Source of the DNA: Leptospira ainazelensis
GTDB taxonomy: Bacteria > Spirochaetota > Leptospiria > Leptospirales > Leptospiraceae
Direction of reading: 5' to 3'
Assembly (NCBI RefSeq): GCF_016918785.1
Contig: NZ_JAFFPT010000033.1
Coordinates: 1-64,000, forward strand
Length of the DNA: 64,000 bases
Shown: in pieces, positions 19,391 through 28,014 of the stretch
How the letters are laid out: every line of letters starts with the position of its first letter
Position numbering within the stretch: the first letter of the stretch is position 1
The notes under the pieces: model-generated
Told to the model about the DNA's origin: nothing
The model's database searches: none
Seen by the model: the letters and a program-made list of their open reading frames with translations, nothing else
Position numbers and translations under genes: made by a program

Positions 19391-19434
19391 AACTCCGTTT
19401 TAAAAAAACTCATTTCTCATTCATTATAATTTCT

Positions 19435-19833
<399 letters not shown>

Positions 19834-19905
19834 GGGTTAGACATTTTTTGAAGCGTCTCTCAGAACCAGAAAAAAAAGAAAGAATCCGAGTTTCTTATGA
19901 AAATC

Positions 19906-19921
19906 TGGCACGGCACTTGCA
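19906..19921 (+). promoter_or_regulatory. Sigma-54 (RpoN) promoter
   Basis: TGGCACGGCACTTGCA matches the sigma-54 consensus TGGCACG-N4-TTGCW at every defined position, with correct -24/-12 spacing. It lies 36 bp before the ATG at 19958, so a start about 12 bp after the GC leaves a leader of about 25 nt. Activation would need an enhancer-binding protein; its site would probably lie within or near the divergent rnpB. Confidence 0.88.
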
Positions 19922-19957
19922 TATATCTATACAGAACAAGGATTCAGGGGTGATAAG

Positions 19958-20407
19958 ATGAACAAGTTTATAATGACTGCTCTCTTTTTAAGCATTTTTA
20001 CCGGACTTTATGCAATGCCAGAGGCCCAAAAGGTCGAAGAAGAGCTTATTAAGTTTACACCGGAAAACGAAATCCAACTCGCAAACAAGCTAAGCGCCTT
20101 AGGAAGTCTCAAACAAAAGGTAAGAGATTATAACTCTGCGATCGATCTTTATAACCAATCTCTGATCGTCCGTGAAAAAATGGGGGAAAGAGAATCTTCC
20201 GGATACGCACTTGTTCTCTATCTCAAATCCATCTCTGAGTTTCGCCAAGGAAAATCCTGCCAGGCTCTTGAGAACATTAAGAATGTAATTTCGATCTATC
20301 AAAAAATCGGGGATATCGACGCGGCCCTCAATGCGGAAGAAGAAGCCTATAAAAAATACCAAGAAGCTTGTTCCATCCACATGGAGAATGTTGCGAACGC
20401 GCAATAA
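19958..20407 (+). CDS. Secreted TPR-repeat protein under sigma-54 control
   Basis: A 149-residue protein with a clear signal peptide ([19 protein letters not shown], cleavage about residue 19), then two or three TPR-like helical repeats ([20 protein letters not shown], and a second around [20 protein letters not shown]). It is expected in the periplasm as a protein-binding adaptor. AGGGGTGATAAG precedes the ATG. The sigma-54 promoter 36 bp upstream and the strong terminator downstream make it a single-gene unit. The function is unknown; control by RpoN suggests a role tied to nitrogen status or the cell envelope. Confidence 0.85.
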   Translation: MNKFIMTALFLSIFTGLYAMPEAQKVEEELIKFTPENEIQLANKLSALGSLKQKVRDYNSAIDLYNQSLIVREKMGERESSGYALVLYLKSISEFRQGKSCQALENIKNVISIYQKIGDIDAALNAEEEAYKKYQEACSIHMENVANAQ

Positions 20408-20461
20408 CTCAAGTAACTTGAGCCCATTAATTCATCCCATCTCTAGTTCTAACTGACTTGG

Positions 20462-20488
20462 CCCGCCCGAAAGGGCGGGATTTTTTTT
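20462..20488 (+). terminator. Rho-independent terminator
   Basis: CCCGCCCGAAAGGGCGGG (20462-20479) is a perfect 7-bp GC stem with a GAAA-type loop, followed by a run of eight T. It ends the transcript of the TPR gene at 19958. Confidence 0.93.
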
Positions 20489-20503
20489 GATTTGACTCTT
20501 CTC

Positions 20504-20534
<31 letters not shown>

Positions 20535-20598
20535 TGCGTTTTCTGACTCCTCTCTTCGTCTAAACTGGTCCGGTCAAAAAAAAAATTCGGAGCCGCCT

Positions 20599-20886
20599 AT
20601 GAAAATAAATTATAACTGGAAGAATGTAGATCATTCGAAAGCAGCCGAAGAATATGCAGATAGTAAATTGGATCGCGTTTCAAAATACCTCCATTCCGTT
20701 CAATCTTTCGAGATTTCTTTCGAAATGATTCACGGAGAAGTAAGCGCGAATCTGAATCTGCATGGAGACGGAAACAAATTCAACGCGCAAAATTCCAACA
20801 AAGATATCTACGCTTGTATAGACGGTCTGGAAGACAAGATTGTAAAACAAGTCAGCAAACATCACGATAAAAAAGCCACTCACTGA
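20599..20886 (+). CDS. hpf: Ribosome hibernation-promoting factor, short form
   Basis: A 95-residue S30AE-domain protein (HPF/YfiA/RaiA family). The start MKINYNWKNVDHSKAAEEYA and the basic-aromatic fold pattern, ending in a DKIVKQVSKHHDKK helix, match the short HPF that binds the 30S decoding site in stationary phase and blocks translation. The long-form C-terminal dimerisation domain is absent. GGAG precedes the ATG. An inverted repeat follows the stop. Confidence 0.85.
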   Translation: MKINYNWKNVDHSKAAEEYADSKLDRVSKYLHSVQSFEISFEMIHGEVSANLNLHGDGNKFNAQNSNKDIYACIDGLEDKIVKQVSKHHDKKATH

Positions 20887-20908
20887 TTCGATTTCAAAAG
20901 TGTCTCAC

Positions 20909-20930
20909 TCCGGTGGAATCTTCCACCGGA
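20909..20930 (+). terminator. Perfect inverted repeat after hpf
   Basis: TCCGGTGGAA and TTCCACCGGA form 10-bp arms with a 2-nt centre, followed by ATTTC. It is probably a terminator or attenuating hairpin between hpf and the TPR gene at 20955; the weak T-tract leaves read-through likely. Confidence 0.6.
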
Positions 20931-20954
20931 TTTCAATCCAAAAAGAAATTCTGA

Positions 20955-21896
20955 ATGTCCTTTTCCCGAAAATTAGAAGAAGCGAATCAATATCTTTCCG
21001 ACGGAGATTTTGAAAAGGCAAAGAAGAATTTTGATTCTCTCTTAAACGAGGATCCCGAACATCCCGAGGTTATCGCCGGATTCTTTATTGCTTCGTATTG
21101 GGACAATAGACTCGATCGAATTCACAACACAAAGGAAGGAAGGGAGAGAAGCCATCTCCTCATCCAATATTTTTCCGATTTTCAAAACGTATTCGAGCTC
21201 AAAAAATTTACGGGAACTTCCGCGTTTCGTTGTATTTCGGAATCGGTTCTTTCCGAAGCGGTGGATCAGTTGAAAATTTCGGTACAAAGAGAGGGGCTTC
21301 ATTTTCAAGATCCTTCGGCGCTTTTAGGGCTCATTCGCGAGTTGATTCGATTTCGAGACTATAAAAACGCTCTCGAAATTTTGAACTACGCGTCTTCGGT
21401 GGAGAGAAATTCTCCGGAGTTTCTCTATCTCCGTGCGGAATCCCTTTTTCAAACCGGAGAAGAAAGAAGAGCTCTCATTTTGTTTCGGGAAGCATTTCTC
21501 AAGGATCCGACTACTGCCCCGCTCTCGGTTTTAAAATCGGAACCCATTCTTACCTGGATTGAAACCCTAAAAAGTTCCTATCAGGAAGAATCGGATCTAA
21601 AGGAAGTTCTTCCGGTTGTCCTCGCGGAAAGGGGAATTTTTGAAGAAACCAGAAATTATTCCGAAAAAGAAATATTGGAATATTATAATAATTTAATTCG
21701 CCTGAAGGATACTCTAAATTCCAGAAAGGATCTTTATGATTTCAAGATTCGTTGTAGAATTCTTCAGCACGCTTGTCTGATTCTGGATATCTGCCGGGGG
21801 ATGCAATACAGCGAAATCTATCAGGAATCCAAAAGAATTCTCGATCTCGTTGATCCAGGCTTTTTTCAGAGACGACAAGACGGCATTCGGAAATAA
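20955..21896 (+). CDS. Cytoplasmic TPR-repeat protein, unknown function
   Basis: A 313-residue protein without a signal peptide. The N-terminus (KLEEANQYLSDGDFEKAKKNFDSLLNEDPEHPEV) is a canonical TPR unit, and further TPR-like helices lie around residues 125-185 (FRDYKNALEILNY; FLYLRAESLFQTGEERRAL). The C-terminal third is helical without a named motif. It is presumably a scaffold or adaptor. It lies 68 bp after hpf on the same strand. The tandem 49-bp array begins soon after its end. Confidence 0.75.
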   Translation: MSFSRKLEEANQYLSDGDFEKAKKNFDSLLNEDPEHPEVIAGFFIASYWDNRLDRIHNTKEGRERSHLLIQYFSDFQNVFELKKFTGTSAFRCISESVLSEAVDQLKISVQREGLHFQDPSALLGLIRELIRFRDYKNALEILNYASSVERNSPEFLYLRAESLFQTGEERRALILFREAFLKDPTTAPLSVLKSEPILTWIETLKSSYQEESDLKEVLPVVLAERGIFEETRNYSEKEILEYYNNLIRLKDTLNSRKDLYDFKIRCRILQHACLILDICRGMQYSEIYQESKRILDLVDPGFFQRRQDGIRK

Positions 21897-21958
21897 AAAT
21901 TTAGCAGCCGGTGTTTTTTCTTCGAAGTTATTGTCGGACGAATCGAAATCCGCGAAAA

Positions 21959-22312
21959 GACTTCGTCGCACAAACGTGTGAGAGTTCCTACTTTTTAGAA
22001 CAAAGTGGACTTCGTTGCACAAACGTGTGAGAGTTCCTACTTTTTAGAACAAAGTGGACTTCGTTGCACAAACGTGTGAGAGTTCCTACTTTTTAGAACA
22101 AAGTGGACTTCGTCGCACAAACGTGTGAGAGTTCCTACTTTTTAGAACAAAGCGGACTTTGTCGCACAAACGTGTGAGAGTTCCTACGTTTTAGAACAAA
22201 GTGGACTTCGTGCACAAAACGTGTGAGAGTTCCTACGTTTTAGAACAAAGCAGGCTTCGTCGCACAAACGTGTGTGAGTTCCTACTTTTTAGAACAGAGC
22301 AGGCTTCGTCCG
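21959..22312. repeat. Tandem array, seven units of 49 bp
   Basis: Units beginning GCACAAACGTGTGAGAGTTC start at 21968, 22017, 22066, 22115, 22164, 22212 and 22262, giving periods of 49, 49, 49, 49, 48 and 50. The first four are nearly identical; the last three diverge. Each contains CACAAACGTGTG (near-palindromic) and GTGAGAGTTCCTAC, which differs at two positions from the GTAGGAGTTCCTAC palindrome seen in the interspersed elements elsewhere in the window. No spacer sequence is unique, so it is not a CRISPR. Confidence 0.9.
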
Positions 22313-22338
22313 TGCTTAGAAAAAGAAAGTCCGAAAAG

Positions 22339-22370
22339 ACGTGCCGCTCCCAAAAAGAGCAGCGGAACGT
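22339..22370 (-). terminator. Imperfect hairpin after the anti-sigma gene
   Basis: ACGT-GCCGCT and AGC(A)GCGG-AACGT pair with small bulges around an A-rich loop. On the minus strand the stem is followed by CTTTTC. A plausible but weak terminator for the sigma/anti-sigma operon. Confidence 0.4.
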
Positions 22371-22398
22371 TTCATCGATTCGGAAGGACTAAAAAAAA

Positions 22399-22956
22399 CT
22401 ATTTCCCTTGAGTCTTCTCGATAATTTTTCCGAGCTCTTCCGCAGTTCTGATGTCCCCTTTTTCAGAAAAATATCTCTGAAGAGAATCTAACGTCTTTTG
22501 AGCTTCTGCGTTTGAAGGAATTTGTTTGAGAAGGGCTTCGTCTATCGAAGATGAAAAGGAACCGGAAGAAGGAATATCCTTGAAACTTCCCGATTCATTC
22601 TGGTCAAAAACGGTTCCGGATCTTTCCGTTAAAGATGGGGACGAGGAAGAATGAAAGCGGTTGTAAGAAACGAATACGATTGCTAATGCCAGAACGGCAG
22701 AGAAAGAAAGTTGCAAACCACGATTGGAAAGAATGTTTTCTCGGATTCTTTCCCATCCTCTTTCGGGTTCAGGTTGTATCTGTTGGAGTTGATTTTTCAA
22801 TCGGAGGGAGAATTCATCACTCAGCATGATCGAGCTGAGTTCTTTGTTTCTGAGTTCGGACATCGTCTTTACGAGAGAATTCTCTATCTTAAGCATATCC
22901 CCGTCCTCTTTTCTAAGAAAGAGCGGAACCTTGAATTTTGAATGGTAACTTTTCAT
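22399..22956 (-). CDS. Membrane-anchored anti-sigma factor (putative)
   Basis: Up to 185 residues, directly downstream of the ECF sigma gene (6-bp gap). It has one central transmembrane helix (LQLSFSAVLALAIVFVSY), a cytoplasmic N-terminal half and a periplasmic C-terminal half rich in Ser/Pro, ending in a helical region. That topology, an operon position after an ECF factor and an N-terminal sigma-binding-like helical part are typical of anti-sigma factors; no zinc-binding motif is visible. A second start at 22896 has the stronger GAGG ribosome site and would give 165 residues. Confidence 0.72.
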   Translation of the reverse strand: MKSYHSKFKVPLFLRKEDGDMLKIENSLVKTMSELRNKELSSIMLSDEFSLRLKNQLQQIQPEPERGWERIRENILSNRGLQLSFSAVLALAIVFVSYNRFHSSSSPSLTERSGTVFDQNESGSFKDIPSSGSFSSSIDEALLKQIPSNAEAQKTLDSLQRYFSEKGDIRTAEELGKIIEKTQGK

Positions 22957-22962
22957 CTTTTT

Positions 22963-23565
<603 letters not shown>

Positions 23566-23649
23566 GCTTGTAGAAGTTGAATCCTAAATTCAAGGATCCT
23601 TAAGTAAGCTGATATGGCAATCCGGAAAATAGAAGGAAAGAAGAATGGT

Positions 23650-24009
23650 TTAAGGATCCTGGAGGGAAAGATTGATTAGAACAAGCGTTTCGGTGAGAAC
23701 CATAGGCGCTCGAAAACGAAGTCCATAGACGTATCGTAATTTATGATCAATTGTCTCCGGTCCCGACCAAACGATATCGCCTTCAAATTCGAGACGTCTG
23801 GCCGTTTTTTTTTCTATAACCGATCCGTAGACTGGCTCCGTTGGTTCCAGATCCTCTCCGTTAAAAATAAGACAAATGCCGGTTTCGGAAATATTTCCGA
23901 GTTTTGCATGAAGCGTGATCAAACCGAATTCGATTTGTATGATATAGTCTGCATAGACACCCGGATAGTAACGGTGGCTTCTCGGCTGCTGATCGGGATT
24001 TGCGGACAT
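23650..24009 (-). CDS. PilZ domain protein
   Basis: A 119-residue single-domain protein. RSHR at the N-terminus and NISETG (the [DN]xSxxG motif) about 30 residues later are the two c-di-GMP binding signatures of PilZ, although the first is short compared with the usual RxxxR. If functional it would be a small c-di-GMP effector, fitting the cyclases and phosphodiesterase elsewhere in the window. Binding is uncertain because of the abbreviated first motif. It stands alone, with the sigma operon downstream. Confidence 0.7.
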   Translation of the reverse strand: MSANPDQQPRSHRYYPGVYADYIIQIEFGLITLHAKLGNISETGICLIFNGEDLEPTEPVYGSVIEKKTARRLEFEGDIVWSGPETIDHKLRYVYGLRFRAPMVLTETLVLINLSLQDP

Positions 24010-24147
24010 CCAGATCAGAGTTACGGTGGAATGGATGTTTGTCGAGAAGGATTTTCATTTTCAATTTCTACAACCGATCCATGTTTTTTAGCAAAACGAA
24101 ACGTGTAAGCGAAGAATTATTGTTAGACGAAGCCGCCTCCTAAATGA

Positions 24148-25602
24148 TCAAAACTGAAAGTAGATAAAGGGAACTTCTAAATCCGGAGTCAAAAGCGCCA
24201 ACCCGACAAACAGTACAGGATAGAACGTAAACTCGAGCCACACTGGAACTTCCCAGTTTTTCTTTTTTTCAAAGATCAGATGACCAAGCCACTGCCCGAT
24301 GATGACCGTGAGAATCACGGGAATTCCGGTCTTCAACATATACGGACGTAAACCTCCTTCCGTATAAACAAACATCGTCTTAAGCATAACCCATTCTTTT
24401 GTAAGGGACTCGGAGCGAAAACAGGTTCCTACCGCTACGGAAACGAAATTGGCCAAAAATATTTGAATCGGCGCCAAGATCTTTTCCGGAAGGATTTTGA
24501 AATCCGGAAAATGTTTCTCCTTGAAATTTCCGTACATCGCTTCGATCAAAAGAAGCGTTCCCTGACAACTCCCCCAAACGATAAAAGTCCAATTGGCTCC
24601 GTGCCAAAAACCCGCGATAAACATAGTAAACCAAAGATTGAATCTATGCCGAAACACACCGGCACGATTCCCGCCTAACGAGATATAGACGTAATCACGA
24701 AGCCAGGTCGAAAGAGTGATATGCCATCGCCTCCAGTATTCGGTGATACTTCTCGCTGTAAACGGCATCCTAAAGTTCTCGGGAAGTTCATAACCCAAAA
24801 GAAGCGCCGCAGAATACGCCATGTCAGTGTATCCGCTAAAATCACAATAGATCTGAATCATAAACAAAGTCGCCGCGAGCCAAAGTGCGGCGGTTCCGAA
24901 ATTTTCCGGACGACCAAAGATCAAATCCACGATCGGAGAAACGTTATCCGAAATCACTACCTTCTTAATATAGCCGAGAATAAAAAAACGGATCGCAATT
25001 CGAAACGGAATCTCCGTCATATTCTTTACGGAATTCATCTGAGGAAGAAAGGTTCTGGCGGTGACGATCGGACCCGCGACAAGTTGAGGGAAAAACGAAA
25101 CAAAAAGCGCAAATCTTAAAAAACTTTTTTCAGGAAGAATTTGACCTCGATAGACGTCTATCGTATAACTCAAAGACTGAAACGTATAAAACGAAATTCC
25201 AACCGGAAGAATGATGTTCAAAATCGGAAGAGAATTTCCGACTCCGAAAGTTCCCAGAAATAAATTGAGCGAATTCGCGAAGAAGTTATAATATTTAAAA
25301 AAACCGAGAATAAAGACGAGATTGAGAACCAAACTGATCGTGATGAGGAAGAACTTGGTTTCCTTGTTTTCACTTGCGTGTATCCTTTCGGCCAGCACGA
25401 AGTCGATGACGGTGGAAAGAAGAATCAGTCCCCCGAATCTCCAATCCCAACTCATATAAAAATAATAACTTACGATGAGGAGAAAACCGTGAGTGACGGT
25501 GAGAGATCTCGCGTCCTTCCCGAAAAAAAAGGGAATTAGATACCAGTAGATCAGGAATACGAAGACAAAAAATGCAAAAAATTCTAAAGTAGGAAAAAGC
25601 AA
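24148..25602 (-). CDS. MBOAT family O-acyltransferase (AlgI-like)
   Basis: A 484-residue polytopic membrane enzyme with about 11-12 helices. The MBOAT signature is intact: LPENFRMPFTARSITEYWRRWHITLSTW, then the catalytic histidine in GFWHGANWTFIVWG. AlgI-like members transfer acetyl groups across the membrane onto extracytoplasmic polysaccharides, often with an SGNH partner; no such partner is adjacent here. The substrate could be the lipopolysaccharide O-antigen or another glycan. Confidence 0.9.
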   Translation of the reverse strand: MLFPTLEFFAFFVFVFLIYWYLIPFFFGKDARSLTVTHGFLLIVSYYFYMSWDWRFGGLILLSTVIDFVLAERIHASENKETKFFLITISLVLNLVFILGFFKYYNFFANSLNLFLGTFGVGNSLPILNIILPVGISFYTFQSLSYTIDVYRGQILPEKSFLRFALFVSFFPQLVAGPIVTARTFLPQMNSVKNMTEIPFRIAIRFFILGYIKKVVISDNVSPIVDLIFGRPENFGTAALWLAATLFMIQIYCDFSGYTDMAYSAALLLGYELPENFRMPFTARSITEYWRRWHITLSTWLRDYVYISLGGNRAGVFRHRFNLWFTMFIAGFWHGANWTFIVWGSCQGTLLLIEAMYGNFKEKHFPDFKILPEKILAPIQIFLANFVSVAVGTCFRSESLTKEWVMLKTMFVYTEGGLRPYMLKTGIPVILTVIIGQWLGHLIFEKKKNWEVPVWLEFTFYPVLFVGLALLTPDLEVPFIYFQF

Positions 25603-25779
25603 ACTTCTACTCCCGATGTTCCTCTCATGTTTTTCCGAACCTGGATCCGGTCAAGGAATTATGAACGGTCCCCTTTTCCGCTCCCGCTTGAATTTCTCCC
25701 GTTTGAAAAAAGAAAAATCTTGCATAAAATTCGATTCAAGGATTCAATTCTCAGAAATCTGACCAAGGAGTTGTTTTTC

Positions 25780-26385
25780 ATGCAACAAAATAAGTTTCGT
25801 AAGTCTCTCGTCGTTCTCCTCATTCCGATGATCACTCTGCTTTCATTTGCAAATTGTTTCGGAAAATTTGCGATCGTTAAAAAAGTGTATGACGTAAACG
25901 AAGGTTTCAATATCGGAAGCGGCCTACTCGCGAAGATTATCAAAACTTTGGTAATGTATTTCCCTTTCAGTATTCTCTACGCCGTCGGATTTTTCTTCGA
26001 CATCATTCTGTTCAACCTCATCGAATTCTGGTCCGGAAGCAACCCGGTCGGTTACAATGAATATGATAAAGACGGAAAATACGTAAAAACTTTCGAAGAA
26101 CAGGGCGAGAAACTGACTTTGACCTATTCTAATTTTGGAAGCAGACTGGATCTTCAGGTTGAAAAGGAAGGAAAAACACAATTCCTCTCCACTCTTCGTT
26201 CCGAACCCGGAAAGTTTTTCGTAGAAAAAGACGGAAAGCTCGAAGAAATCGCGGTGAGCGCTGAAACAATCGGTTCAAAGACCATTCTAAAAATGGCAGA
26301 ACAAGGAAAACTGAAGTCCACTAAAGTAATCGAAACCAAAACGTTAAACGAATTGGAAGAGAAGTTGACCGCCGAAGCTCTCTAA
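25780..26385 (+). CDS. DUF3332-like lipoprotein
   Basis: The protein is 201 residues from the ATG at 25780, which has a perfect AAGGAG; an upstream in-frame start lacks one. The signal peptide ends in the spirochaetal-type lipobox SFANC (Cys26). Two hydrophobic segments follow (around residues 45-60 and 65-85), then a soluble strand-rich domain (YNEYDKDGKYVKTFEEQGEKL). The layout and sequence match the DUF3332 family of small envelope proteins, whose function is unknown. It converges on the DUF192 gene. Confidence 0.8.
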   Translation: MQQNKFRKSLVVLLIPMITLLSFANCFGKFAIVKKVYDVNEGFNIGSGLLAKIIKTLVMYFPFSILYAVGFFFDIILFNLIEFWSGSNPVGYNEYDKDGKYVKTFEEQGEKLTLTYSNFGSRLDLQVEKEGKTQFLSTLRSEPGKFFVEKDGKLEEIAVSAETIGSKTILKMAEQGKLKSTKVIETKTLNELEEKLTAEAL

Positions 26386-26393
26386 GAATTTCA

Positions 26394-26425
26394 AAAGTAA
26401 TCGGGGATTTTCCCCCGATTACTTT
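26394..26425. terminator. Bidirectional terminator covering a stop codon
   Basis: Perfect 13-bp arms (AAAGTAATCGGGG / CCCCGATTACTTT) with a 6-nt loop. It serves the DUF3332 gene on the plus strand and the convergent DUF192 gene, whose TAA stop lies within the stem. Confidence 0.8.
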
Positions 26426-26868
26426 GCCGTCCTCACTCGATCCGGAATTTTCAATACTCCGAACTTACCGATGTTCCTTTTCGCAAACCATCCCTGATTG
26501 ACTTCCAGAGCATACAAAACCTTTTCGCTCGAATGGTAAAGTTCCTTTGTCTGATTCGGCTTCATGTCGTGAATATCGGTGATTCTTTTGTCCCGATTAA
26601 AGTATGCGATGCTAAGGGGAATCCAAGTATTCTTCATCCAAAAACTCAAATAATCCGGCTCCGAAAAAACGAAGAGCATCCCCTCGTTTTCACCCATGGA
26701 TTTTCGATACATCAGACCTCGGGCGCGATCTGAGGGATTACTCACGACTTCCACAAGAAGCGGATGTTCATCCACAAAGATCGTGATTTTTTCGATGTCT
26801 CTTGCGGTTACGTTGTATGAAACCGTGAAGAGAAAAAGGAGAAGGATTTTAGATCGAATTTGAAACAT
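26419..26868 (-). CDS. DUF192 family exported protein
   Basis: A 149-residue protein with a signal peptide (about residues 1-22, ending near NVTA). The DUF192 core is clear: SDRARGLMYRKSMGENEGMLFVF, then LSFWMKNTWIPLSIAYF and ALEVNQGWFAKRNIGKFG. The family is widespread and poorly characterised, with a small barrel fold and a likely envelope location. It is a single gene. Confidence 0.88.
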   Translation of the reverse strand: MFQIRSKILLLFLFTVSYNVTARDIEKITIFVDEHPLLVEVVSNPSDRARGLMYRKSMGENEGMLFVFSEPDYLSFWMKNTWIPLSIAYFNRDKRITDIHDMKPNQTKELYHSSEKVLYALEVNQGWFAKRNIGKFGVLKIPDRVRTAK

Positions 26869-27041
26869 TTATTTCTATTCTCTTTTTTAAGAATTCCGGA
26901 TTGAAAACGAAAGACAGATTCAGAAGAAAGGACCTTTCTTTTGCAAAGAATCGAAGTTCCGGAGCGTCTTCTCTTCTCCTCCAAGAGATTTAGAGAATAT
27001 TCTTCAGACAAAAAACACGGGGAGGACCTTAAGAAAAATTC

Positions 27042-27192
27042 GTCGGAAGTACGACCGCACCGTAAAACTTACGCCCCACCCTGATCTTGGGTGGGGGGCG
27101 GGTGGTGGGAACAGCCGGAGAGACTTTTCTCTATCAGAAAATCAAAATCTTTCAAGCGAAAAAGCCCCCAATGAGACGGTCGGAACTACGAC
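27042..27192 (+). repeat. Interspersed palindrome-bounded element, 151 bp
   Basis: It is bounded by GTCGGAAGTACGAC (27042-27055) and GTCGGAACTACGAC (27179-27192). The core has the C-rich/G-rich hairpin pair (CGCCCCACCCTGA..TTGGGTGGGG). The A/T-rich tract after it is shorter and more diverged than in the other copies. It fills most of the 360-bp gap between the DUF192 and enoyl-CoA hydratase genes; nothing else is seen there. Confidence 0.8.
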
Positions 27193-27232
27193 AACACCCG
27201 TGTCTTTGATTTTTTTTGCGTCCTCCGGGAGA

Positions 27233-28006
27233 CTAAAAATTTGCCGGCCTTTTTTCTAAGAATGCGGTCATTCCTTCTTTTGATTGACCTCCGTCAAAAC
27301 AGGCGCCGAAAGCTTTTTCTTCGATGGAAATTCCCTCTTTGAGAGAAACGTCCAGACCTTCTTGGATTGTTTTTTTCACTCTTTCGATCGCTTGTGGTCC
27401 TTTTTTCAGGATGGAATTCGCAATCATTTTACAAACTCCTAATAGATCGTCTCCCTCTTTGATGAGTTTGTTGAGAATTCCGATTCTATATCCTTCTTCT
27501 GCGGTGATCATCTCTCCAGTCAAAACGAGTTCGATCGCTCTTCCGTATCCGATCAATCTCGCGAGTCTCTGAGTTCCGCCGAATCCCGGGATGAGGCCGA
27601 GAGAAACTTCCGGCAATCCCAATTTCGCTTTTTCGGAACCGATTCTCATATCACATGCAAGTGTAAGTTCCATTCCTCCGCCTAACGCGAATCCGTTGAT
27701 AGCGGCGATGGAAACGATTCTGGATTGATGCAGTTTTTGGAATACTGAATTTCCGAGTTTGGAAAATTCTTCCCCTTGAGCGATCCCAAGTTCTTTCATC
27801 TCGGCGATGTCGGCTCCGGCGACGAAGGCTTTTCCTTCACCGGTAAAAATCATCACTCGAATATTTTTATCTTTTTCCAAAGCGTCGATTTCTTGACCGA
27901 TTTGGGTCAGAACTTCTTTGTTTAGCGCGTTGAGCGCGGACGGTCTTTGGATGGTAAGAATTGCGATTTGCCCTTCTTTGTTTACGTTGATTAATTTTTC
28001 ACTCAT
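27233..28006 (-). CDS. Enoyl-CoA hydratase (crotonase family)
   Basis: A 257-residue crotonase. The oxyanion-hole segments AFVAGADIAEM and INGFALGGGMEL are present, and both catalytic glutamates are visible: Glu113 in GGGMELTLA and Glu133 in LPEVSLGLIPGFGGTQRL. This argues for true hydratase activity in fatty-acid beta-oxidation, the main carbon route of leptospires. It starts 8 bp after the stop of the PP2C phosphatase, so it is probably the last gene of that operon. Confidence 0.9.
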   Translation of the reverse strand: MSEKLINVNKEGQIAILTIQRPSALNALNKEVLTQIGQEIDALEKDKNIRVMIFTGEGKAFVAGADIAEMKELGIAQGEEFSKLGNSVFQKLHQSRIVSIAAINGFALGGGMELTLACDMRIGSEKAKLGLPEVSLGLIPGFGGTQRLARLIGYGRAIELVLTGEMITAEEGYRIGILNKLIKEGDDLLGVCKMIANSILKKGPQAIERVKKTIQEGLDVSLKEGISIEEKAFGACFDGGQSKEGMTAFLEKRPANF

Positions 28007-28014
28007 TCTTTATA

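Noticed and set aside
18744..19413. Minus-strand repetitive proteins (for example NFVKAPQRRRLF type)
   Set aside because: They are translations of the tandem DNA repeat in rotating frames, with no ribosome sites.
21959..22312. CRISPR array
   Set aside because: All 49 bp of each unit repeat, so there are no spacers.
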